A stretch of 6,060 nucleotides of DNA from Phycisphaerae bacterium (lineage in GTDB: Bacteria; Planctomycetota; Phycisphaerae; UBA1845; Fen-1342). Within the stretch, counting starts at the first letter, position 1. The number at the start of each line of letters is the position of its first letter. The DNA is taken from positions 1-6,060 of the forward strand of contig JALSRY010000805.1 in NCBI GenBank assembly GCA_026984555.1. The letters are read 5' to 3'. Position numbers and translations under genes: made by a program. A model generated the notes under the pieces. It was not told the origin of the DNA. It did not search any database and worked only from the letters and a program-made list of their open reading frames with translations. Below are positions 1 to 5,275 of this stretch, in pieces.

Positions 1-8
1 GAGCCGTG

Positions 9-29
9 GTATCGCCCGTTGGGCGGTAC
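9..29. other. 9-bp inverted repeat upstream of the sigma gene
   Basis: Positions 9-17 pair with 21-29 around a GTT loop (core CGCCC/GGGCG, extended outward by T·G, A-T, T-A and G-C pairs). The next bases read TATGATCTTT. It may be the terminator of a gene to the left of the window, since the T-rich run follows directly. It could instead be an operator, because the TATGAT at 30-35 resembles a -10 box (5 of 6 to consensus), although no good -35 lies 16-18 bp upstream. The sequence alone does not decide between these. Confidence 0.4.
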
Positions 30-86
30 TATGATCTTTGGCGGAGGCCCCTTGGCTCGGCGGGGTAGCGCGAGACGCGTCATCGC

Positions 87-93
87 GAGGAAG
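87..93 (+). promoter_or_regulatory. Shine-Dalgarno that fixes the sigma factor start
   Basis: GAGGAAG lies 4 bases before the ATG at 98 (the AGGA core is 6 bases away). The frame is open further upstream to an ATG at 38, but that start has no purine-rich site in front of it. The ATG at 98 is therefore the better start. Confidence 0.65.
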
Positions 94-97
94 TGTG

Positions 98-1789
98 ATG
101 AACAAGTATCGGTCCCCGGAGATTGCCAAACTGGCCGCCCAGTTGTCGCGCAGTCCACGCCGACTCGTGTTTCGCGAGCTTTGCGGGATCGAGTTCGTGC
201 TCTCCGTGATCGACGCGGATCACATGTACCCCTTCGACTTTGTCGTTCACGCCCTGACCGGGTACCAGGCTCCCGTCCGTGAGTCGGACGTATCCGAGGC
301 CCCGCTGCTCGATGCCGAGACGATCCGTGCGGACCTCGTCGCATTGGCAGAGGAGCTATCGAGAAACGCGGGGCTGGTTGTCGGGTGTTGGCCCGAGCGG
401 CTCTACACCGTCAGTGAGCTGGCCCAGCGGTTCGACGTGAGCACGAAGACGATTTTCCGCTGGCATCGCCGGGGGCTGGTCGGATGGCGCGTGCGGATGG
501 CCGATCGGCGCGTGCGGCTGGTCTTTCCGGAACGATGTGTGCGGCGGTTCGTGGCGGCCAACGCCGCGCTCGTCTCCCGCGGTGCGTCGTTCTCGCAGTT
601 GACGCAGGCCGAGCGAGCCCGGATCGTCGACCGGGCGCGGGAGCTGGCGGAAGGAAGCGAGCGCTCGGTCAACGCGGTGGCGCGGGTGATCGCGGCGGAG
701 TGTGGACGCGCGGTCGAGACGATCCGGCTGATTCTGAGGAACTACGATCGGGCGCATCCGCGCGCGGGCGTGTTCAACCGCTCCAGGCTCGATGTCGACG
801 CGGACGACGACCGGCTCAAGATCTGGGAAGCGTATCAGGATGGGGCATCGGTGGCGGCGTTGGCAAAGCGTTTTCGCCGCTCGGCGAAAGCACTCTACCG
901 CACGCTGACCGAAATGCGGGCACGCGAGCTGAAAGCGCGCAAGATCGAGTACGTTCCCAGCGACGAGTTCCTCTCGCCCGACGCCGACGAAACGATCTTG
1001 CACGATCCGGCGGCGGCGTCCCCTTACAGTGATGCAACGTCCAAACGGCGAATCCCCGCCGGCCTGCCGGCCTACATCGCGCAACTGTTTCGGCTGCCGC
1101 TGTTGTCGCCGGAAGGTGAGCGGGCGTTGTTCCGCAAGTTCAACTACTTGAAGTACAAGGCGGACCAGGCGCGTGCTACGCTCGACCCGGAGACGGCGAC
1201 GGCGCGCGAGATCGACGCGATCGAGCGGTTGCTGGCCGACGCCGACGGGGTCAAAGGCCGCATCATCGAGGCGAACTTGCGGCTGGTCGTGAGCATCGCG
1301 AAGCGTCACGCCTCGTACAACCGGGACTTTTTCGAGATCGTCAGCGACGGGAACATGTCGCTGATGCGGGCGGTGGACAAGTTCGACTACGGGCGGGGGT
1401 TCAAGTTCAGCACCTACGCTTCCTGGGCGATCATCCGCAACTACGCCCGCACGGTCCCCGAGCACAAACATCACTACGACCGCTACCAGACGGGACGCGA
1501 GGAGTTTCTCGAACACCTTGCCGGCCAGTCGGCCGACGAGCGTGAATCGGATTATCTTCCCTCGCTGCGCAATGCCGTCGATCGCATGCTGGACATCCTC
1601 GACGACCGCGAACGATCGATCCTGCGCCAACGGTTTGGGCTCGGCGAATACCGCGAACCGCACACGCTGGAACAAATCGGGCGTTCGTTCGGCGTCTCGA
1701 AAGAACGCATCCGCCAACTCGAAGCCCGGGCCATGAACAAGCTTCGCTCGGGATTCTCAGCAGATATTGAAAAGCTCCTGGCGGGCTGA
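98..1789 (+). CDS. Sigma-70 family RNA polymerase sigma factor with helix-turn-helix N-terminal extension
   Basis: This 563-residue protein is predicted to bind core RNA polymerase and direct promoter recognition in the cytoplasm. Seen in sequence: a MerR/excisionase-like helix-turn-helix at about 103-130 (YTVSELAQRFDVSTKTIFRW), helix-turn-helix-like segments at about 190-215 and 241-272, a region 1.2-like segment at 320-350, sigma region 2 at 388-451 (NLRLVVSIAKR, DGNMSLMRAVDKFDY, FKFSTYASW) and region 4 at 498-550 (DDRERSILRQRFGLG, then GVSKERIRQLEARAMNKLR). Only about 45 residues separate regions 2 and 4, so most of region 3 is missing. In region 2.3 the second tryptophan of the sigma-70 Trp dyad is alanine (W443-A444). 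The layout fits a long planctomycete sigma family I recognise by pattern, so an alternative rather than housekeeping role is likely. Its target promoters cannot be inferred. A longer start at 38 is possible but lacks a ribosome site. Confidence 0.9.
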   Translation: MNKYRSPEIAKLAAQLSRSPRRLVFRELCGIEFVLSVIDADHMYPFDFVVHALTGYQAPVRESDVSEAPLLDAETIRADLVALAEELSRNAGLVVGCWPERLYTVSELAQRFDVSTKTIFRWHRRGLVGWRVRMADRRVRLVFPERCVRRFVAANAALVSRGASFSQLTQAERARIVDRARELAEGSERSVNAVARVIAAECGRAVETIRLILRNYDRAHPRAGVFNRSRLDVDADDDRLKIWEAYQDGASVAALAKRFRRSAKALYRTLTEMRARELKARKIEYVPSDEFLSPDADETILHDPAAASPYSDATSKRRIPAGLPAYIAQLFRLPLLSPEGERALFRKFNYLKYKADQARATLDPETATAREIDAIERLLADADGVKGRIIEANLRLVVSIAKRHASYNRDFFEIVSDGNMSLMRAVDKFDYGRGFKFSTYASWAIIRNYARTVPEHKHHYDRYQTGREEFLEHLAGQSADERESDYLPSLRNAVDRMLDILDDRERSILRQRFGLGEYREPHTLEQIGRSFGVSKERIRQLEARAMNKLRSGFSADIEKLLAG

Positions 1790-1790
1790 C

Positions 1791-1829
1791 CGCAACGGCC
1801 GGGCACTGCGCCGCGAGGCCGTCGCTGCG
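1791..1829 (+). terminator. Candidate terminator hairpin after the sigma gene
   Basis: Starting one base after the TGA, CGCA plus ACGGCC (1791-1800) pairs with GGCCGT (1817-1822) and TGCG (1826-1829), giving 10 base pairs with a 3-base bulge. No U-tract follows, so intrinsic termination is unproven. Position directly behind the stop codon is the main support. Confidence 0.35.
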
Positions 1830-1850
1830 GGAGGGGGAATTGCGCAGAAA

Positions 1851-1878
1851 CGACACCGGGCACGGCGGCCCGATGTCG
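1851..1878. terminator. Strong hairpin between the convergent sigma gene and micro-ORF 1
   Basis: CGACA-C-CGGGC (1851-1861) pairs with GCCCG-A-TGTCG (1868-1878) around a 6-base loop: ten base pairs with one C·A mismatch. Read on the minus strand, it is followed by TTTCTG, a short T-rich run, so it may end the leftward micro-ORF 1 transcript. It could also act for the rightward sigma transcript. Confidence 0.4.
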
Positions 1879-1900
1879 TCTCGCGGGTGAAACATGCACA

Positions 1901-1946
1901 CCGGGCGCCTCTGCCCGGCGCGACGATGGGGCCACGGCCCGGCCCC
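1901..1946. other. Two adjacent small GC hairpins
   Basis: CCGGGC (1901-1906) pairs with GCCCGG (1913-1918), and GGGGCC (1928-1933) pairs with GGCCCC (1941-1946). They lie 13-58 bases beyond the stop of the leftward micro-ORF 1 and may help end its transcript. Six-bp GC stems are common by chance at this base composition, so support is modest. Confidence 0.25.
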
Positions 1947-1958
1947 GTCGATTCGATC

Positions 1959-2027
1959 CTACAGAAAGTAGAAGATGAAGTTCAGGATGCCCATCACCAG
2001 GCTGATGATCGCTTCTACCAGGCCCAT
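1959..2027 (-). CDS. Micro-ORF 1: 22-residue hydrophobic peptide
   Basis: Reading leftward, ATG at 2027-2025 opens a 22-codon frame ending in TAG at 1961-1959. The peptide begins MGLVEAIISLVMG and ends NFIFYFL, with one charged side chain (Glu5) and an almost wholly aliphatic/aromatic rest, so it would form a single membrane-embedded helix. A consensus GGAGG lies 7 bases before the ATG. Of the 21 codons after ATG, 18 end in G or C, like the larger genes here. I do not recognise the family. Single-pass peptides of this size include type I toxins, small subunits of membrane complexes and membrane regulators, but nothing here selects one. It stands alone, convergent with the sigma gene, with hairpins beyond its stop. 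It is too short for standard gene callers. The plus strand holds a competing frame without a comparable ribosome site. Confidence 0.6.
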   Translation of the reverse strand: MGLVEAIISLVMGILNFIFYFL

Positions 2028-2034
2028 ATCAGCA

Positions 2035-2039
2035 CCTCC
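2035..2039 (-). promoter_or_regulatory. Consensus Shine-Dalgarno of micro-ORF 1
   Basis: On the minus strand GGAGG is separated by 7 bases from the ATG at 2027. This is as good as any initiation site in the window and is the chief reason for calling the peptide. Confidence 0.6.
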
Positions 2040-2183
2040 ACAGAGTAAACCAACCGGTTCGGCGGCTTGCCAGTCGCAAGCGCCGCGGGACTGGACACGA
2101 ACCGACGCCGGTGGTTAGGCGCGGATTCCCACTTCGCCGCGCGACGCTGCACCGACACGCACGGCCGCCATGTTCGCGGACCG

Positions 2184-2223
2184 AAAAAAAGCCTTGCTAC
2201 GGGCGCTCACCGCGGGTTAGCCT
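2184..2223 (+). promoter_or_regulatory. Weak promoter candidate for the dockerin gene
   Basis: TTGCTA (2194-2199) and TAGCCT (2218-2223) are 18 bp apart, with an A7 tract (2184-2190) just upstream that could act as an UP element. The match to consensus is poor in the -10 half, and the implied leader would be about 150 bases. Confidence 0.22.
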
Positions 2224-2370
2224 AGGGTAGCAGACACACCAATCATGTCCGATTTGGTGGCATGCCGGGGGCAACATTCGGTCGCTGCGGATCGTCTTGC
2301 GAGCATTCCGGCTCGCCGTGGCGGCATGTCCCGGATGTCGTGGGGAAATGACAGGTTCTTGAACACGTTG

Positions 2371-2377
2371 AAGGAGG
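2371..2377 (+). promoter_or_regulatory. Consensus Shine-Dalgarno of the dockerin gene
   Basis: AAGGAGG with a 6-base spacer to ATG 2384, suggesting efficient translation. Confidence 0.75.
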
Positions 2378-2383
2378 ACGAGA

Positions 2384-3694
2384 ATGAGAGCGATGTACTG
2401 GATTGCAGGCTCCGTAGCGGTGATCGCGTTCGTAACGGCGGCCAGTGTGGGATTGGCCGACAAGCCGCCGCTGGATGCTCGCGTCGGAGGCGTGCTCGTC
2501 GGCGACCAGTCGATGGACGCGATTTACCTGACGCGCGATCTCAACGGCGACGGCGACGCCAGCGACCTCAACGAAGCGATCGTCTACTACCAGGATCCCA
2601 ACGACAACACGAACGATGTGGCGACGATTTTCCAGTCGGTTGACGGGCGGATCTTCTACGGCAACCCGGGCACCGACGGGGTGTTCTGGCTCCAGGATCT
2701 CAACCACGACTGCGACGCCGCCGACCCGGGAGAGTTCGGCCCGTGGTTCACCAACGCCAACGCGGAGGGATACACGCTCACCGCCCCGAACGGCGTATGG
2801 CAGGGTGATGACGGCGCCGTCTACATCTACAACGCCGGCACCACCAGCACGCCCGTGGACGCGATCTACCGGACCGTGGATCTCAACAACGACGGCGACG
2901 CCAACGACGACGGCGAAGCCACCCTGTGGATGGACGTGCAAAACCTGATGACGAGCTCCGCCGGCTTCGAGCTGGTGTTCATGGGCAACGCCGCCTACTG
3001 GGCCGATTCGATGGGCGGCGGCTCCGACGCCATCATGCGGGCCAAGGACGAGGACGGCGACGGGGAAATCAAGTCCGACGAGTTCAACATCTTCATCGAC
3101 GAATCCAGCGGCTTCGGCGTGGGCATCTTCTCCGCGCTGGCCACCGATGGCACGAGCCTCTACGTGATCGACCTCTCCGGCACGCCGCAGGTGCTCTTCA
3201 AACTCACCGATCTCAACGACAGCGGCACCATCGACGACGCATCGGAAGTGGAGGCCGTCTGGGACGAAACGCACCTGCCCGCCGGCTATGGCTTCAGCTC
3301 GACCTTCGGCATCGCCATCGGCCCGAACCACGAGATCATGATGACCTCGAACGGTTCGGATACCGGCGATACCGATAACCTCGTCCGGCTCGTCGATCTC
3401 AACGGCGACGGTGATTATCTCGACGACGGCGAAACCATCATCTGGGCCGAGGGCAACGGCGACGCCACCTTCGTCGAACGCGCCCGCGCCGTCGAGTACA
3501 TCCTGTCTTCACCGGGCGATCTCAACGGCGACGGTGTCGTCGATCTGGCCGACCTGTCGATTCTGCTGGCCAGCTACAACCTTTGCGAAGGAGATGTGGG
3601 CTACATCGTCGCCGCCGATCTCGACGGCGACGGCTGCGTGGGCCTGTCCGATTTGTCGATCCTGCTGGCGCACTACGGCGATACCTGTCCGTAA
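2384..3694 (+). CDS. Secreted six-repeat calcium-loop protein with C-terminal dockerin
   Basis: This 436-residue protein has a signal peptide (hydrophobic from about residue 5 to 23, likely cleavage after Ala25), so it is exported. The body holds six copies of a unit centred on an Asp-rich loop of the form DLNxDGDxxDxxE; the loops start at residues 52, 105, 166, 222, 276 and 338, 53-62 residues apart. Each follows a short strand-like stretch such as DAIYLTR or DNLVRLV. That spacing suggests a six-bladed beta-propeller with one calcium loop per blade (inference). Residues 378-432 form a dockerin type I-like pair, DLNGDGVVDLADLSILLASYN and DLDGDGCVGLSDLSILLAHYG. Dockerins bind cohesins in clostridial cellulosomes; planctomycete versions are widespread and their partner is unknown. 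No catalytic motif is visible, so adhesion, scaffolding or calcium-dependent surface assembly are the options. AAGGAGG at 2371-2377, 6 bases before ATG, supports the start. Confidence 0.85.
   Translation: MRAMYWIAGSVAVIAFVTAASVGLADKPPLDARVGGVLVGDQSMDAIYLTRDLNGDGDASDLNEAIVYYQDPNDNTNDVATIFQSVDGRIFYGNPGTDGVFWLQDLNHDCDAADPGEFGPWFTNANAEGYTLTAPNGVWQGDDGAVYIYNAGTTSTPVDAIYRTVDLNNDGDANDDGEATLWMDVQNLMTSSAGFELVFMGNAAYWADSMGGGSDAIMRAKDEDGDGEIKSDEFNIFIDESSGFGVGIFSALATDGTSLYVIDLSGTPQVLFKLTDLNDSGTIDDASEVEAVWDETHLPAGYGFSSTFGIAIGPNHEIMMTSNGSDTGDTDNLVRLVDLNGDGDYLDDGETIIWAEGNGDATFVERARAVEYILSSPGDLNGDGVVDLADLSILLASYNLCEGDVGYIVAADLDGDGCVGLSDLSILLAHYGDTCP
2537..3655 (+). repeat. Calcium-loop coding repeats in the dockerin gene
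   Basis: The DNA encoding the loops recurs in near-identical form. GATCTCAACGGCGACGG appears at 2537, 3395 and 3518, with variants at 2696, 2879, 3209 and 3617 and a more diverged copy at 3047. Such repeats could recombine or slip. The copies differ mainly at loop positions 4-8. Confidence 0.75.
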
Positions 3695-3696
3695 CT

Positions 3697-3710
3697 CGCG
3701 GCACGCCGCG
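3697..3710 (+). terminator. Candidate terminator hairpin after the dockerin gene
   Basis: CGCGG (3697-3701) pairs with CCGCG (3706-3710) around CACG, starting 2 bases after the TAA. A second perfect repeat follows, CCGGCGC (3745-3751) with GCGCCGG (3766-3772). Neither has a U-tract. Confidence 0.3.
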
Positions 3711-3819
3711 CGAATCCGGCGATGCACCACGCGGGGTGTGCCTTCCGGCGCGCCCCGCGTTCGTTGCGCCGGCGGCGCGGGAACTCTTATCAGACCCGGA
3801 ACGTTCACTACCGACCACG

Positions 3820-3848
3820 TTGATTTTGCGCCGCCGCGAGCCTTGAAT
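3820..3848 (+). promoter_or_regulatory. Candidate promoter for micro-ORF 2
   Basis: TTGATT (3820-3825) and TTGAAT (3843-3848) are spaced 17 bp, each 4 of 6 to the sigma-70 consensus. They lie in a locally AT-richer patch, and initiation near 3855 would give a leader of about 100 bases before the ATG at 3959. Confidence 0.35.
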
Positions 3849-3944
3849 GAAATGGTTCGGGACCGCGCGGCTGCGGGTGATTCGCCACCCGGCATCCGTT
3901 CAGTCCCGCCGGACCGTGCTTGCCAGACGGCACGCACACGCCTT

Positions 3945-3951
3945 GAGGAGG
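3945..3951 (+). promoter_or_regulatory. Consensus Shine-Dalgarno of micro-ORF 2
   Basis: GAGGAGG lies 7 bases before ATG 3959. A consensus site of this length placed at the optimal distance is unlikely to be accidental and is the main support for the peptide. Confidence 0.6.
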
Positions 3952-3958
3952 CGGAAAG

Positions 3959-4033
3959 ATGTGGTTCGTGTGGACACCCAATCGTATCCGTATCGCCGTG
4001 TATTTCGTGGCGGCGTACCTGGCCCTGTGTTGA
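3959..4033 (+). CDS. Micro-ORF 2: 24-residue aromatic membrane-like peptide
   Basis: ATG at 3959 opens 24 codons ending in TGA at 4031-4033. The peptide begins MWFVWTPNRIRI and ends VYFVAAYLALC. It has three positive charges (Arg9, Arg11 and the N-terminus), no acidic residue, two tryptophans at the front and a single C-terminal cysteine. The last 13 residues are hydrophobic, consistent with a short membrane anchor or membrane-active peptide. Of 23 codons after ATG, 17 end in G or C. I do not recognise a family. Nothing lies downstream on the same strand, so it is not an attenuator-type leader peptide for a neighbour; rdgC converges on it from the right. A hairpin at 4042-4077 begins 8 bases past the stop. 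A longer frame from 3847 overlaps it but is Arg-rich and lacks a ribosome site. Confidence 0.5.
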   Translation: MWFVWTPNRIRIAVYFVAAYLALC

Positions 4034-4041
4034 TTCGACAG

Positions 4042-4077
4042 GCCGGTACGAGGTCCGATCCGCGGGCGGCTACCGGC
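4042..4077. terminator. Shared hairpin between convergent micro-ORF 2 and rdgC
   Basis: GCCGGTA (4042-4048) pairs perfectly with TACCGGC (4071-4077). The 22-base interval can fold further (GTCCG against CGGGC, with one G·U). It starts 8 bases after the micro-ORF 2 stop and 9 bases after the rdgC stop on the other strand, so it may serve both. There is no U-tract in either direction. Confidence 0.4.
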
Positions 4078-4086
4078 GCAGCGGGT

Positions 4087-5268
4087 TCAACCGATGCGCA
4101 GCGCCGGTTTGCGCTCCCGGCCACCGGCCCATTCGGACATCTCGCGCACGATGCGGTTCCAGTCTTTTGACGTCCGCTCGCCGAGAAACAACTCGAAAAG
4201 GGCATCGAGCAGGTCGGCGGCGTCGGTCACGGACTCGAAGCGCTGCTCGATTCGGCCGCGGGCGTCCTGCTCCTGGTCCGGCTCGGGCAGGATCAGACCG
4301 GAAACAGCCATGCGCAGGGCATCGAGTGTGAGCCGGAACTCGCCCAGCGGACCGCCCAGGATCAGCCCCGCCTTGGTCGGCTGCTTGCCGATCTGGAGCG
4401 CCGCGCGGGCTTCGGGCAGGCTGGTCGGGCCGTCGGCCGTAATCACGTCCGTCCCGCTCAACCCGAAATCACATTTGAGCCGCAACGTGTGGTCGAGCAT
4501 CACGGTGATCTCGGCGCCGTCGCGGAGCTTGAGCGGCCCCTCGTCCGCATCGGTGCGAAACCACAACCACGTCAACAACTCGCGACCGAGATAGTTCAAA
4601 TCGAGCGCTGTGAAGTCGGTCGCTTCCGGGGCGAACCCTTCGGGTGGGTCCACGAGGTGTGACGGCCGCAGGTGCTCGAGCGCCCGGGCGTTGCGCGCCG
4701 CCAGCATCAGCCGTGTGGCGACATGTTCGGCATCGGCCGGTTCGAGCGCCCGCCCGAACGTGTCCGAAAACAACTGCATGACCTGCTCGCCCAGTTTGCC
4801 CCCCAGCCCGCCCACGTACACCGCCGCCCCTTCCAGGTCGATCAGCACCGGGTAGGCATGCATCCGCCGAAACCCTCCCGCGCGGGCCTCCTCCTCGGCT
4901 CGCAGGACCGCGGCCTCTTTCGCCTTGCGACGCTCGGCGCGGCTCAGGTACTCCCGCCCGCTGGCCCGCAACGCGGCCTCCTCTTCCATCCGAACATAGC
5001 TGCGCACCACGTTCGGCGGGGCGGCGAGGCGATCCACACGCACGGCGAGATGCACGAAGCGCCCCCAGGCGATGTGTTCGGCGACGATGTCGGTTTCGAA
5101 CAAGTGCCGCGGGCCGATCCAGCCAAGCTGCACGTCGTCCGCAGTCGGCGCCAGCCGGCCGAATGCCCGGCTCTGGATCGCCGCGACCAGCTCATCGGTG
5201 ATGTCGGTCGGGATCGACCCGGTGACGAAAAAACGTTGATACGAGACGGGTCCGGACACAAAAGCCAC
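4087..5268 (-). CDS. rdgC: RdgC-like recombination-associated protein
   Basis: The 393-residue product resembles the RdgC family by overall pattern. E. coli RdgC forms a ring-shaped dimer on double-stranded DNA and restrains RecA at the nucleoid. Seen: an N-terminal alpha/beta segment (QRFFVTGSIP, then DVQLGWIGPRHLFETD at 45-60), a strand FVHLAVRVD at 71-79, a long charged helix at 93-133, the stretch RRMHAYPVLIDLEGAAVYVGG (split here as RRMHAYPVLI at 134-143 and DLEGAAVYVGG at 144-154), and a block LNYLGRELLTWLWF (224-237) that I associate with longer RdgC-like proteins. It exceeds the roughly 300 residues of the enterobacterial protein through a longer C-terminal half. The GTG start at 5268-5266 is favoured by AAGGAG 7 bases upstream. 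It converges with micro-ORF 2 and has its own promoter candidate. Family assignment is from memory of motifs; a distinct uncharacterised family is the alternative. Confidence 0.6.
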   Translation of the reverse strand: MAFVSGPVSYQRFFVTGSIPTDITDELVAAIQSRAFGRLAPTADDVQLGWIGPRHLFETDIVAEHIAWGRFVHLAVRVDRLAAPPNVVRSYVRMEEEAALRASGREYLSRAERRKAKEAAVLRAEEEARAGGFRRMHAYPVLIDLEGAAVYVGGLGGKLGEQVMQLFSDTFGRALEPADAEHVATRLMLAARNARALEHLRPSHLVDPPEGFAPEATDFTALDLNYLGRELLTWLWFRTDADEGPLKLRDGAEITVMLDHTLRLKCDFGLSGTDVITADGPTSLPEARAALQIGKQPTKAGLILGGPLGEFRLTLDALRMAVSGLILPEPDQEQDARGRIEQRFESVTDAADLLDALFELFLGERTSKDWNRIVREMSEWAGGRERKPALRIG

Positions 5269-5275
5269 CGCAAGA

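Larger units (their letters stand above)
2028..2383. other. 356-bp stretch without a convincing gene
   Basis: It separates the divergent micro-ORF 1 and the dockerin gene, so it should hold both promoters. Seen: an interrupted hairpin at 2062-2086 (GCGGC-TTGC against GCAA-GC-GCCGC around CAGTC), a GCGCGG/CCGCGC inverted repeat at 2119-2142, an A7 tract at 2184-2190, and TGCTAC/GTAGCA repeats at 2195-2200 and 2227-2232. Open frames here have no ribosome sites. No tRNA or known riboswitch pattern is apparent. Confidence 0.5.

Noticed and set aside
38..97. Upstream extension of the sigma frame to an ATG at 38
   Set aside because: No ribosome site precedes it, whereas GAGGAAG precedes the ATG at 98; the extra 20 residues also match no sigma feature.
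356..1717. 453-codon minus-strand frame opposite the sigma gene
   Set aside because: It mirrors the codon bias of a real sigma gene in a GC-rich genome; the product is Arg/Val-rich without domain motifs.
1975..2118. Plus-strand frame antisense to micro-ORF 1
   Set aside because: Only a weak AGAAAG-like sequence precedes the ATG, and the peptide is unremarkable; the minus-strand frame has the consensus site.
2184..2232. Minus-strand intrinsic terminator: TGCTAC/GTAGCA repeat followed by T7
   Set aside because: No minus-strand gene lies to its right to be terminated, the loop is 26 bases, and 4 bases separate the stem from the T-run.
2243..3331. 362-codon minus-strand frame opposite the dockerin gene
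   Set aside because: Its Val/His/Gly/Asp-rich product is the complement of the Asp-Gly repeats; no start signal or family match.
3847..4170. Plus-strand 107-codon frame covering micro-ORF 2
   Set aside because: No ribosome site, Arg-rich, and it runs into the 3' end of rdgC.
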